A stretch of DNA of 51,946 nt from Spirochaetaceae bacterium (GTDB lineage Bacteria > Spirochaetota > Spirochaetia > DSM-27196 > PWMO01), in the NCBI GenBank assembly GCA_007693485.1, contig REDM01000154.1, forward strand, positions 1-51,946. Reading direction: 5' to 3'. How positions within the stretch are numbered: position 1 is the stretch's first letter; every line of letters begins with the position of its first letter. The notes below the pieces were generated by a model. That model had not been told where the DNA came from. It worked only from the letters and a program-made list of their open reading frames with translations, and searched no databases. The translations under genes and the position numbers were made by a program. This document shows positions 24,884-33,528 of the stretch, in pieces.

Positions 24884-25609
24884 TTAGAGGTGACCTTCCG
24901 TCAGGATAATGACGTCGACCCGGCGGTTCAGTGCCTGGCCTTCGGGCGTTGCGTTGGAGGCAAGCGGCACGGTGTCGCTGAGGCCCATGACCTGGAACCG
25001 GTCCTCCGGTGCACCGTAATCGCGCAGCAGCCGAAAAGCACTAAGCGAGCGTGCAACCGAGAGTTCCCAGTTGCTCGCCCAGATGTCCGCGTCGGGAGCG
25101 CCCGAATCGGTATGCCCCTCGATCCGGAACCGCCGATTGGCCAGCTCGTCCGATGTCAGCAAACCCGCGAGCCGGATGAAGACTTCGCGGGACTCCTCGA
25201 TGTCGAGTTCGGCGCTCCCGGGCCTAAAGAACGCATCGGCGGCAAGGGAAATAACCAGGCCCCGCTCGTCCTGGGTAACCCGAACCTGCTGGGTTCGGAT
25301 CTGCGGCTGAAATATGCTGACCGCGTTCTGCCGTGCCTGATTGAGCGCCCGTCCCCGCTGCATCGAGGGCAATGACAGGATGGTATTCCCCAGCTCGGGA
25401 AGCCGTCCCTGTTCGAAGGTGTTTCCTCCCTCCATGCTTCCCAATCCGGGGAAGGCCGCGAGAATCAGTCGCAGCTGTTCACCGTCGATGGTCGCCGCGG
25501 TGAACATCAATACAAAAAAGGTCAGCAGCAGCGTGGTCATGTCACCGTAGGTGAGCAACCAGTCTGCTGCGCCCTCAGAGGGACATTTCTTCTGTTTTTT
25601 TGGCGTCAT
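24884..25609 (-). CDS. motB: MotB, stator protein with peptidoglycan-binding domain
   Basis: 241 residues. The single membrane helix contains the proton- or sodium-binding aspartate: WLLTYGDMTTLLLTFFVL (D23). A plug-like segment follows, and residues about 110-235 are an OmpA-like domain (FRIEGHTDSGAPD, SDTVPLASNATPEGQALNRR) that anchors the stator to the cell wall. It pairs with MotA encoded four bases upstream. Coupling ion cannot be decided from sequence. Confidence 0.95.
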   Translation of the reverse strand: MTPKKQKKCPSEGAADWLLTYGDMTTLLLTFFVLMFTAATIDGEQLRLILAAFPGLGSMEGGNTFEQGRLPELGNTILSLPSMQRGRALNQARQNAVSIFQPQIRTQQVRVTQDERGLVISLAADAFFRPGSAELDIEESREVFIRLAGLLTSDELANRRFRIEGHTDSGAPDADIWASNWELSVARSLSAFRLLRDYGAPEDRFQVMGLSDTVPLASNATPEGQALNRRVDVIILTEGHL

Positions 25610-25613
25610 AGTG

Positions 25614-26396
25614 CTAGTCCCTTCCAGACTCCTGTCTGATTACTTCGCGTTGCCGCGGCGGCAGGAACGAAACCAGCTTCTCAAGCAGAATACGCGGGTT
25701 ATCTCCCGACTGAATCGAGAGAATGCCCTCGATGATGATTTCCTTCGTGCGTGTCTCGTCCTGATCGCGGTCCTGCAGTTTGCTCTTCATGGGAATCAGC
25801 ACCAGGTTGGCAAAGATCGCCCCGTACATGGTGGTGATCAGTGCGAGCGCCATACCGGCACCGATGCTCGACTGGTCTTCGAGGTTCGCGAGCATCGCGA
25901 TCAGGCCGGCGAGCGTGCCGATCATTCCGAAGGCCGGGGCAATCTTGCCCCAGTCGTCAAACACCTTGATCCCGGATTCGTGCCGTTCCTGAATCTGGTT
26001 GAGATCGTTGTAGAGGATGGTCTTGATAATATCGGGATCGGTACCGTCCACCACCAGCTGAAGCCCCTTGCGCATGAACTCGTCTTCCACCTGGTCCATG
26101 TTGTCTTCCAGAGCAAGAAGACCTTCGCGACGCGCCCGCTCGGAGAACCCGACGAGTTCGTTGATGATCTTCTCTTCCTGCCAGTCGGGAACCCGCATGG
26201 CGTGCCGGGCGTACTTCATGATCCCAAGCATCCGGCTCATTGGGTTTGCGACGAGCATGGCGGCAAAGGATCCGCCGAGAACCATGATGGCCGAGGGGAG
26301 GTTGATGTAGGAACCGGGCGCCCCACCCGACGTCAGAATCGACATCGCGATGAGAACGAATCCCGCGGCAATACCAATGATCGTTCCGAGATCCAT
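25614..26396 (-). CDS. motA: MotA, flagellar stator protein
   Basis: 260 residues with four membrane helices (about 3-22, 33-52, 150-170, 178-202). The cytoplasmic loop holds the charged segment GFSERARREGLLALED that contacts FliG. The prolines P154 (APAFGMIGTLAGL) and P202 match the conserved MotA pair. With MotB it forms the torque-generating unit. The ATG at 26396 overlaps nothing and has AGGAG upstream; six bases separate it from flbD. Confidence 0.96.
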   Translation of the reverse strand: MDLGTIIGIAAGFVLIAMSILTSGGAPGSYINLPSAIMVLGGSFAAMLVANPMSRMLGIMKYARHAMRVPDWQEEKIINELVGFSERARREGLLALEDNMDQVEDEFMRKGLQLVVDGTDPDIIKTILYNDLNQIQERHESGIKVFDDWGKIAPAFGMIGTLAGLIAMLANLEDQSSIGAGMALALITTMYGAIFANLVLIPMKSKLQDRDQDETRTKEIIIEGILSIQSGDNPRILLEKLVSFLPPRQREVIRQESGRD

Positions 26397-26402
26397 ACTC
26401 CC

Positions 26403-26600
26403 CTACTCCTCGTTTTTGAACGCACCGATCTGGCGACGGTACGCCACAATGCGTTCAAACACCAACTGGTAGTCCTCCTGGACCACCAGTCGTTTCCCAG
26501 ACAGCATGACCAGCGTGATGTCCGGGTTCGCCTCAATGTACTCAATCTGATGCGGATTCACGTAGTAGTTTTTTCCGTCAAGGCGCGTTACCAGAATCAC
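26403..26600 (-). CDS. flbD: FlbD, small flagellar-operon protein
   Basis: 65 residues from a GTG at 26600 with AGAGG upstream. The FlbD signature is present: VTRLDGKNYYVNPHQIEYIE, then DITLVMLSGKRLVVQE. These small proteins are always found between flgE and motA in spirochaetes and Firmicutes, and their function is unclear. This is unrelated to the Caulobacter regulator of the same name. Confidence 0.9.
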   Translation of the reverse strand: MILVTRLDGKNYYVNPHQIEYIEANPDITLVMLSGKRLVVQEDYQLVFERIVAYRRQIGAFKNEE

Positions 26601-26617
26601 CGCTGATCATACCTCTT

Positions 26618-28027
26618 TTATCGTTTCAGTGTTAACACTTCCTGCAGCATCTGATCGGCCGTCTGGATCGATCGCGAGTTTGCCTGGAAGCCGCGCTGCG
26701 TGACGATCATGTCGGTGAACTCCTGCGACAGGTCAACGTTACTCATTTCCAGCGTACCGGCAATCATGATGCCCTTGCCCGCGGTGCCCGGTGCGCCAAT
26801 GTCGGCGAGGCCCGAGTTGATGGTCTGCACGTAGTTGTTCTCGCCCGCTTTCTCGAGACCGCCCGGGTTCACGAAGGATGCCAGCGCAATCTGGCCGAGA
26901 GTACGGTTAGTCCCGTTGGAGAACACACCGGTGATCTCACCCGACTGATCGATGCGGTAGTCCTCAAGGTAGCCCATGGGATAGCCGTTCTGGCGGAACA
27001 CCTTGGTAGAGCTCTGCGATGAGTACTGCGTCATCGAGTCGGTAAAGGCTCCGACGCGACCAAGGTTCAGGTTGAAGCTCTGGGTTGCGGGCCCTTCGGG
27101 CAAGCCGGTGTCGGGATCGATGGGGATCGACGTCTCGGGAACCAGAAAATCGATCGCCACCGAGATGTCGCCGTCATTCTGCAGTCCACCTTCCGGGTTG
27201 GACACCGACAGGAGGGTTCCGTCGTTGGAGAACTCCACGATGAAGCTCTGGCCATCGGCGCTCGCGACGCCACCCACCGCGATGTTCTGCAGCGTCTCGT
27301 CGGCGAGCTCCGGGTTGACCTGCACGGTTGCGGTCCACCGGTTGGGCTCGTCGGGAATACGGGTAAATGCAACGTCGAGGGTGTGGGTGTTTCCGAAGGT
27401 ATCAAAGATATCGTACTGGACGGTCCACGTTCCTTCGCGAATCTCCGCTGCGCTCGAGTCGGGGCCAATCACCGGGGTGTTCTTGTTCAGGTTACTCGCC
27501 AGAAACACCTCTGTGGTTGCGGCGGCCGGGTCTTTCCCCCCGATCGGAATCACCAGATCCTCGAGCGAGGCAGAGGTATTGATGACGGTCTGACCGTCGA
27601 TTACCTCCGCTTGCCACCCCTGCACGCGCATACCGTTGGCAGGATTAACCAGCATGCCTTGTTCATCCAGCGAAAACGCTCCCGCCCGGGTAAAGAGGTT
27701 CTGTTCCCCACTGCGCATGACGAAGAAGCCGTTGCCCTGAATGGCAACGTCGCTCTTGACGCCGGTGGTCTGCAGCGAACCCTGAGTGTGTATCGTATCG
27801 ATCGCGGCGATCTGAACACCAAGACCAACCTGTTTCGGGTTGACACCGCCGACCTCGACGCGAGGTCGTGCCGCACCTTCCATGGTCTGCGAGATCATGT
27901 CGTGAAAGTTGACCCGGCCCCGCTTGAACCCCGTAGTGTTCACGTTCGCTACGTTGTTACCAATGACGTCCATGCGGGTCTGGTGATTCTGAAGACCGGA
28001 TACACCGGCCCATAGTGAGCGCATCAT
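26618..28027 (-). CDS. flgE: FlgE, flagellar hook protein
   Basis: 469 residues. The N-terminal rod/hook motif (LQNHQTRMDVIGNNVANVNT) and the C-terminal helix (RGFQANSRSIQTADQMLQEV) are intact. The protein has no cysteine at all. In spirochaetes neighbouring hook subunits are joined by lysinoalanine made from a Lys and a Cys (K165 and C178 in Treponema denticola, with N179). Here Lys165 and Asn179 are at the same positions but residue 178 is Ser (codon AGT at 27496-27494). The hook is therefore either not cross-linked in this way or uses Ser. An ATG-ATG start leaves one residue of uncertainty in numbering. Confidence 0.96.
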   Translation of the reverse strand: MMRSLWAGVSGLQNHQTRMDVIGNNVANVNTTGFKRGRVNFHDMISQTMEGAARPRVEVGGVNPKQVGLGVQIAAIDTIHTQGSLQTTGVKSDVAIQGNGFFVMRSGEQNLFTRAGAFSLDEQGMLVNPANGMRVQGWQAEVIDGQTVINTSASLEDLVIPIGGKDPAAATTEVFLASNLNKNTPVIGPDSSAAEIREGTWTVQYDIFDTFGNTHTLDVAFTRIPDEPNRWTATVQVNPELADETLQNIAVGGVASADGQSFIVEFSNDGTLLSVSNPEGGLQNDGDISVAIDFLVPETSIPIDPDTGLPEGPATQSFNLNLGRVGAFTDSMTQYSSQSSTKVFRQNGYPMGYLEDYRIDQSGEITGVFSNGTNRTLGQIALASFVNPGGLEKAGENNYVQTINSGLADIGAPGTAGKGIMIAGTLEMSNVDLSQEFTDMIVTQRGFQANSRSIQTADQMLQEVLTLKR

Positions 28028-28039
28028 GCCGAAGCCCCC

Positions 28040-28474
28040 TTATTCCTGTACTCGACGTATCTGAGTCTGATCGTAATACACACCATTTACCATGATCTGC
28101 GGGAAGTCACCCCCGGTTATCTCGCTCACCCGACCGGTAACCGTACGGTCGCCCTGCTCGAGTTCCACCGTCCGACCCAGGAGATCGAGAGCCCGGCCTG
28201 CCGACAGCGTCCGCGACAGCTGAGAGAACTCGGTCGCCATATTGGTCATCTGCTCCAGCGAGGAGAACTGCGCCATCTGCGCGATGAACTCCTTGTCTTC
28301 CATGGGCGACATCGGATCCTGATTCTGCAGTTGCGCGATCAACAGCTTGAGAAAGTCGTCTTTCCCAAGCGTCTGAGTCGCAGGCCGCCCTTCGTTCAGT
28401 TCCGCGTTGAAACGCGTCACCGTGTTCTGCAATCGCGCGACCTGGTCGCCGCTCATCATGTTGGAGATTTCCAT
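28040..28474 (-). CDS. flgD: FlgD, hook cap / hook assembly scaffold (short form)
   Basis: 144 residues. The family core is LGKDDFLKLLIAQLQNQDPM followed by EDKEFIAQMAQFSSLEQMTN. Only the N-terminal export/capping part and a short beta C-terminus (LLGRTVELEQGDRTVTGRVS) are present; the larger Ig/tudor C-terminus of enteric FlgD is absent, as in many short FlgD. It caps the growing hook. GGAGAGGAAA precedes the ATG. Confidence 0.93.
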   Translation of the reverse strand: MEISNMMSGDQVARLQNTVTRFNAELNEGRPATQTLGKDDFLKLLIAQLQNQDPMSPMEDKEFIAQMAQFSSLEQMTNMATEFSQLSRTLSAGRALDLLGRTVELEQGDRTVTGRVSEITGGDFPQIMVNGVYYDQTQIRRVQE

Positions 28475-28489
28475 CTCGCTTTCCTCTCC

Positions 28490-30112
28490 TTATGCGTACA
28501 GGCTTACGCGGCTGCTGTCGTCAAACCAGCCGGTCAGCTGGGGAACCATCTCATCAAAGCCATGCGCGACCCGCCGACGGTTTCCGTGGTGCTGCGGGGA
28601 CTCGTCGTGGGAATCCCCTTCGCCGACGGTCACTTCCAGCCCGGCCGTTTCCAGCCCGGCGTCCCGCAGCGCGCGCTCCAACGCCTGTACGTTGGCCTGA
28701 AACGCATCCCGGACACTTCCATTTTCGACAATAATCCGGCCCGCTATACGGTTATCTTCCAGGTGCAGACTGATTCGTACGCGTCCGAGCTGCTCTGGTC
28801 GCAACGTCAACCGAATATCGCCGCTTGACTCACCGCGCACGACGAGTCGAGCGTGTCGGACCAGTTCCGGCTGCAGCTGCTCGCGCAGAGCTCTTCCGGG
28901 ACTCAGATCCGGGCGTTCGCCGCCCGCGCCACGTCCCGGGCCGTCAATGCCGTCGGTCCGCCGACCGGAGACGGTGCCATCGAGTTCGATCTTCGTGCCG
29001 CTGCCTTCGGCGCTTTTGCCCTCTGCGCGCGATTCCCGTGCAGCGTCGGTACGAAGATCTCGTACGTCCAGCCGAACGCGTCGCGATCCTTCGGCGCCGT
29101 CTGCGCCGCGGCGCTCGCGCCCTTCGGACCGGTCGTCATCCGCGTTCTCATTGGCGGCGTCTCGCTCCGCACGGGTCCGTTCCATCACGGCGAGACGCTC
29201 CCCGGTCCGATCCTGCTCCAAGGCAGAATCGGTCTCACCGTTTCCCGCGGCGGCATTCGCGGCACGGCGGCCCTCCGAAGCGGTACCGGTATTTTTTGTA
29301 TCTGCGTCTTCCGATGCGTCTTTGTCGACGGCACCCACGGCAGCAGCCAGGCTTGCCTTCTCAGCACCCTCGCTCGCGCCGTCTCCCACTTTCCCGTTCG
29401 CGGTTCCCGAACCGGAGCCTCCAAACGTACGAAGCGCGGGGCGTTCGGCCTTTTCTGATTCGTCTTCCGCGACGGTATCTGCGTCCGCCTTGAGTACATC
29501 GATCACCGTTGTGGTCGCCGCGGCGGCATGGTTGTCGGCGGTCGAACCATCTTCATCCGCCTCACCTGATTGCCCGGTCTTTGACCCGTCGCGCGACGAT
29601 GAACCGTCAAGGGCCTTTGATCCGTCCCCGGTATCGTTGACGTCATCCGAACGCTCTGCGTTCGCGGAATCGCTCGATTGTGTCTCCGCGGCCTGCTGCG
29701 CTGCATTGTCCTGGCGGCCCGTCTTCGATACTGCGTCGTCGCCTGTAGATTGCTCGGAACCGCCGGTTTTGTTTCGATGGGAGTCGGTACGGCTGGGATC
29801 GGAGTCTCCTGGTCGTTCGAGCCGACGCGACGCCGCCTCACGCGCCTCGTCACTCCGGGCACGGTCGTCAGATATTTCTTGCATGCCTGACCGATCCTGC
29901 GTCCACCGGTTTATTGCAGAGTCATGGGATGGATTGGGGGCGGAGTGCGAGCGTCTTTCGAACCGCAGAGCCGATTCGAGGCTGTTCAGAAAGTCCGAGC
30001 CGCTGCCCGTTGGAACCGCGGACAGAGCGATCCCCCCGTGCCCCACCGGTATTCGAGAGGGGGCGAGAAAATCGGGAACAGCGGATAACGATGTGCCTGT
30101 GGTGTGCACCAC
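28490..30112 (-). CDS. fliK: FliK, hook-length control protein
   Basis: 540 residues. Residues about 60-410 are low complexity, very rich in Asp, Ser, Glu, Ala and Arg, and probably unfolded. The C-terminal Flg_hook domain (about 415-500) is clear: LRPEQLGRVRISLHLEDNRI and FQANVQALERALRDAGLETA. FliK measures the hook and triggers FlhB switching. It starts at GTG 30112 with GGAGG seven bases upstream. Spirochaetal homologues were called Tap1 or FlbC. Confidence 0.9.
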   Translation of the reverse strand: MVHTTGTSLSAVPDFLAPSRIPVGHGGIALSAVPTGSGSDFLNSLESALRFERRSHSAPNPSHDSAINRWTQDRSGMQEISDDRARSDEAREAASRRLERPGDSDPSRTDSHRNKTGGSEQSTGDDAVSKTGRQDNAAQQAAETQSSDSANAERSDDVNDTGDGSKALDGSSSRDGSKTGQSGEADEDGSTADNHAAAATTTVIDVLKADADTVAEDESEKAERPALRTFGGSGSGTANGKVGDGASEGAEKASLAAAVGAVDKDASEDADTKNTGTASEGRRAANAAAGNGETDSALEQDRTGERLAVMERTRAERDAANENADDDRSEGRERRGADGAEGSRRVRLDVRDLRTDAARESRAEGKSAEGSGTKIELDGTVSGRRTDGIDGPGRGAGGERPDLSPGRALREQLQPELVRHARLVVRGESSGDIRLTLRPEQLGRVRISLHLEDNRIAGRIIVENGSVRDAFQANVQALERALRDAGLETAGLEVTVGEGDSHDESPQHHGNRRRVAHGFDEMVPQLTGWFDDSSRVSLYA

Positions 30113-30128
30113 TCGAGCACCTCCGGTT

Positions 30129-30752
30129 TCACTCGGCGGCCCTGATCGTCATCTTTCGCTGAATCTCCGCCGCGCGCTGCGGGGGAAACTGCGACAACCA
30201 GAACGGCACCAGCGAGAATTCTCCAGCGTCTACCGCGATCCGCTCAGTCACCTGCAGCGTTTCGATCAACAGCTGGTCTTCAAAGCCCTGCAGAATTGCA
30301 ACCGCGTTATCGGGAGGCATCCCGGTAAGGTTTCGCGAAATCTGCTCGACCCTTGCTCTTCTATTCTCGTCGTCTCGCATCCTTTGGTTGAACGAAATCT
30401 CGCGATCCTGCAATTCTGCTTCTCGGGCTCGAATTTCATCCTGCAGGGCAACCAGCTCGGCAGTGGCGTTCTCGAGCTCGCGTTCGCGGCGAGCGATCTC
30501 TTCGGAGAGCAGCACCATCGCCTCCTCCCGCTTGGCCAGACGCACACTATCGAGAAGGATTGCGTCGTCGCTCGGGTCGATCTCACTCGGGCGAGAAACG
30601 CCGAAGAGGCGGGCCACCGGAGCCACCAGTCCCCGCGCGTCCACCAGTCCCAGACGGTTAAACCAGAGCAGACCGCCAACGGCGAGGACCAGCACCAGCA
30701 GCACCAGGACAAAGATTCGCGGAAAAGCCCCCACCCTGTTATATCGAGCCAT
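30129..30752 (-). CDS. flbB: FlbB, periplasmic flagellar collar protein
   Basis: 207 residues from ATG 30752, which has GGAGGG nine bases upstream; an earlier in-frame start would extend a basic stretch inside fliJ. One membrane helix (IFVLVLLVLVLAVGGLLWF, about 12-32), a long coiled coil (about 65-130) and an MgtE-N-like helical C-terminus (AVAILQGFEDQLLIETLQVT, LSQFPPQRAAEIQRKM). In Borrelia FlbB forms the base of the collar specific to spirochaete motors and is needed for periplasmic flagella. Position between fliJ and fliK agrees. Overlaps fliJ by 14 bases. Confidence 0.85.
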   Translation of the reverse strand: MARYNRVGAFPRIFVLVLLVLVLAVGGLLWFNRLGLVDARGLVAPVARLFGVSRPSEIDPSDDAILLDSVRLAKREEAMVLLSEEIARRERELENATAELVALQDEIRAREAELQDREISFNQRMRDDENRRARVEQISRNLTGMPPDNAVAILQGFEDQLLIETLQVTERIAVDAGEFSLVPFWLSQFPPQRAAEIQRKMTIRAAE

Positions 30753-31239
30753 TCTTCGTTCCCTCCGTAACTGCCACCGCGTGGCCCGATCGTACCGCAC
30801 GGCCGCGAACGCGCGCGCTGCGGGCGTTGTTGGTGTCGTCGATCACGTTCTCCTCGTGCAGCGTCTGCTCGCGCCGATACGCGCTCTCCTGGCGCTCGCG
30901 CAGCTGGGTGAGCACCTTTCGCTCCTTCATCGCCTCGAGGTAGCGCTCCTGGGCCGCCTGGCGCGCCTCTTCGGCGATCGTAAGATCCCGGCGGCACTCT
31001 GACCGGCGCTGTTCCAACAGCGAGAGGTAGGCGGTCTGCCAGATACGATATTCCATATCAACCGCACGCGCTCCCGATGCGAGCGAAACCGTATTCTGAT
31101 ATTCGGTTGTGAGAGAGTTGATCTCGTTCTGGATTGACGCGACGCGCGATGTGGTCTTGCCCAGTTCAAGCTCCTGCTCCCACTCGCGATGTTCGCGAAG
31201 CCGGAGCACCGCGTTCAGGGAGAACAAAAACCGCTTCAC
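30739..31239 (-). CDS. fliJ: FliJ, export ATPase stalk protein (FlbA)
   Basis: 166 residues, almost all alpha-helical coiled coil. The opening KRFLFSLNAVLRLREHREWE is the FliJ/YscO signature. FliJ fills the centre of the FliI hexamer like the gamma subunit of F1 and links it to FlhA. The GTG at 31239 overlaps the fliI stop by four bases (GTGA). The last 30 residues run into the flbB start and are less conserved-looking. Named FlbA in Borrelia. Confidence 0.88.
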   Translation of the reverse strand: MKRFLFSLNAVLRLREHREWEQELELGKTTSRVASIQNEINSLTTEYQNTVSLASGARAVDMEYRIWQTAYLSLLEQRRSECRRDLTIAEEARQAAQERYLEAMKERKVLTQLRERQESAYRREQTLHEENVIDDTNNARSARVRGRAVRSGHAVAVTEGTKNGSI

Positions 31240-32573
31240 TCGATCGCCTCCGTTTCTATCGTACCCATACCCGCGATCGCCATGATTCCGCTCTCGGTGG
31301 CCTCGATTGGAGCTTTTTCGTCGATGTCCTGACGGAGAAACCCGTTAATCTGAGGCATTTTCTCAATTGACTCATCGATCTCCCGGTTGGTGCCGCGCTG
31401 GTAGGCGCCCACGTTAATCAGGTCCTCGGAGTCGGTATAGGTAGCCATCAACCGACGAAGATACCCGGCCGCCTGGCGCACCTGCGGTCGAGAGACGCGG
31501 TTGGCGAGGCGAGAGACCGACGCAAGCACGTCGATCGCAGGATAGTGATAGCGCTGGGCAAGCTTACGCGTCAGCACAAGGTGTCCGTCGAGGATACCGC
31601 GAACCGCATCGGAAATGGGCTCGTCCATGTCGTCGCCCTCAACCAGAATGCTGTAAAACCCGGTGATCGTTCCACGATCGGAGGTTCCGCATCGCTCGAG
31701 CAGTTTGGGAAGCAGAGAAAAGACCGACGGCGTATATCCACGCGTCGCCGGAGGTTCTCCGGTGGCCAGACCAATCTCGCGCTGGGCGCGGGCGAAGCGG
31801 GTCACCGAGTCAAAGAGTAGCATCACGTCCTGGCCCTGATCGCGGAAGTACTCGGCGATGGCGGTTGCCACGTAGGCTCCACGGAGTCGGGCCAGTGGCG
31901 GCGTATTGGATGTGGAAACCACCACCACCGATCGTGCCAGCCCTTCCGGCCCCAGATCGTTCTCGATGAACTCCCGCACCTCGCGGCCGCGCTCACCGAT
32001 CAGCGCGATCACGTTGACATCAGCCGAGGTGTTGCGGGCGATCATGCCAAGAAGGGTGGACTTGCCCACTCCGCTGCCGGAGAAGATGCCGAGCCGCTGT
32101 CCCTTTCCTACGGGGATAAGACCGTCGATGGCGCGCACCCCGGTGACGATCTGTTGGTCGATCGGATCACGATCCAGCGCATTGGGAGGCGCGCCGACGG
32201 CGGGATAGAGCTCGGCGGAACCGATATCGCCACCGCCGTCGATCGGCCTGCCGCGGCCGTCGATCACCCGGCCGAGGAGCTTGTCGGATACCGGAACCTG
32301 GAGCGTTTCACCGGTCCCCACCACCGAGCAGCCCACCTCAATCCCGTCGACCTCCCCGTACGGCATCAGATGTACCAGCGCACCTTCCACGCCCACCACC
32401 TCCGACCAGACGGTCCCACCGCCGCGCGGCATGACGATCTGGCAGAGTTCGCCCACAAACACCGGTGGGCCGTCGCTCTCGATAAGCAGTCCCTGTACCC
32501 GACGGATGCGGCCGATCTGCTTGATCGGCTCGATCCGGTCGACGACTGCGGCGTATTTATCAAACATTCCCAC
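31236..32573 (-). CDS. fliI: FliI, flagellar export ATPase
   Basis: 445 residues, normal length. Walker A is SGSGVGKST (165-173), Walker B VMLLFDS (D255), with the family stretch GERGREVREFIENDLG and PPATRGYTPSVFSLLPKLLE. It hydrolyses ATP to unload cargo from chaperones at the FlhA gate, with FliH and FliJ. A GTG at 32573 lies five bases after GGAGG; an ATG two codons later is a possible alternative. 24 bases separate it from fliH. Confidence 0.97.
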   Translation of the reverse strand: MGMFDKYAAVVDRIEPIKQIGRIRRVQGLLIESDGPPVFVGELCQIVMPRGGGTVWSEVVGVEGALVHLMPYGEVDGIEVGCSVVGTGETLQVPVSDKLLGRVIDGRGRPIDGGGDIGSAELYPAVGAPPNALDRDPIDQQIVTGVRAIDGLIPVGKGQRLGIFSGSGVGKSTLLGMIARNTSADVNVIALIGERGREVREFIENDLGPEGLARSVVVVSTSNTPPLARLRGAYVATAIAEYFRDQGQDVMLLFDSVTRFARAQREIGLATGEPPATRGYTPSVFSLLPKLLERCGTSDRGTITGFYSILVEGDDMDEPISDAVRGILDGHLVLTRKLAQRYHYPAIDVLASVSRLANRVSRPQVRQAAGYLRRLMATYTDSEDLINVGAYQRGTNREIDESIEKMPQINGFLRQDIDEKAPIEATESGIMAIAGMGTIETEAIE

Positions 32574-32597
32574 GGACCCCTCCCGATTGTCCGCGAA

Positions 32598-33518
32598 TTA
32601 CTCCTTCAGCTTTGGCCTGTTCTGAATGGGGGTGATCTCGAGGATGCGATCCTCGATCTCCCGAAGCTGAGAAGCAATACGCGCATCAATGCGCCCGAAG
32701 TCGGTCTCGATGATACAGCCGCCCGGATCGACGGTGGTGTCTTCGGCTATGGTGACGTGCCCAACCCGTTCGACCATCTCGATGACTTCCTTGACATGTT
32801 CCGTCGCCATCTGCAGATCCTGCAGGTTCACGCGGATGGTGACGTCTGATTTGTTTTTTAGCTTGCGAAGAGCCTGCACCATGTTGTTGATCACCACGTT
32901 CTTCTGGTTCTCAGAGATGACCTTGACCACCTTGGTCGCGATCTCGAGCACCAGGTGAATGAGCTGCGCTTCGGACTCTTCGATGATCTCGTGCCGTCGA
33001 TGGATTGCCTTGTCGATGATCACGTGCAGGCGGTCCACCAGGCGTCCGGCTTCGGCCTTCCCCGCATCAAACCCTTCGGTCTTCCCCTGCTCGAGCCCGC
33101 GCTCATGCGCTTCCTGCTCGACCTCACGCGCGCGCGCCTCGGCAGCGGCAACGATCCGCTCCGCCTCAGCCCGTGCTGTCGCAACGACCTGCTCGGCCTC
33201 TTCCTCGGCCTCCTGCTTGATCGCCTGCGCTTCGGACGTTCGGCGCTTCACCTCGTCAAAGGCACGGTTCTCCGCTTCCTCGGTGATGCGTTGCGCCGCC
33301 TCACGCGCTTCGGTGAGCATCGCCTCGCGTTCAGCGTCCCAGTTCTGCTTGAACTGCTCCGCCTCGCGCCGCAGATCGTCGGCGGTAGGCCCCGAGTATT
33401 CTTCGATATCGGTGATCTCGTCGAGCTCGTCCACCACCTGGGGGGCGGCGGGTCCCGCGATCAGGACCCTCTCGTCGAGAACGTTCACTTCAGCGGCGCG
33501 AAATACGTTCTTGGCCAC
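32598..33518 (-). CDS. fliH: FliH, regulator of the export ATPase
   Basis: 306 residues. A long charged coiled coil (about 45-150; for example ARAEAERIVAAAEARAREVE) contains small-residue repeats of the GxxxG/AxxxE type, and the C-terminal domain (about 185-295) resembles ATP synthase delta (VTIRVNLQDLQMATEHVKEV, then VDPGGCIIETDFGRIDARIA). FliH holds FliI to the C ring; in spirochaetes it forms spokes. Starts at GTG 33518, ten bases after fliG. Confidence 0.92.
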   Translation of the reverse strand: MAKNVFRAAEVNVLDERVLIAGPAAPQVVDELDEITDIEEYSGPTADDLRREAEQFKQNWDAEREAMLTEAREAAQRITEEAENRAFDEVKRRTSEAQAIKQEAEEEAEQVVATARAEAERIVAAAEARAREVEQEAHERGLEQGKTEGFDAGKAEAGRLVDRLHVIIDKAIHRRHEIIEESEAQLIHLVLEIATKVVKVISENQKNVVINNMVQALRKLKNKSDVTIRVNLQDLQMATEHVKEVIEMVERVGHVTIAEDTTVDPGGCIIETDFGRIDARIASQLREIEDRILEITPIQNRPKLKE

Positions 33519-33528
33519 AGGCTAACCC

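Noticed and set aside
28947-30770. 607-codon plus-strand open frame across fliK and flbB
   Set aside because: Extremely Ser/Arg/Ala/Pro-rich, as expected from the antisense of the acidic Asp/Ser-rich FliK; no domain found.
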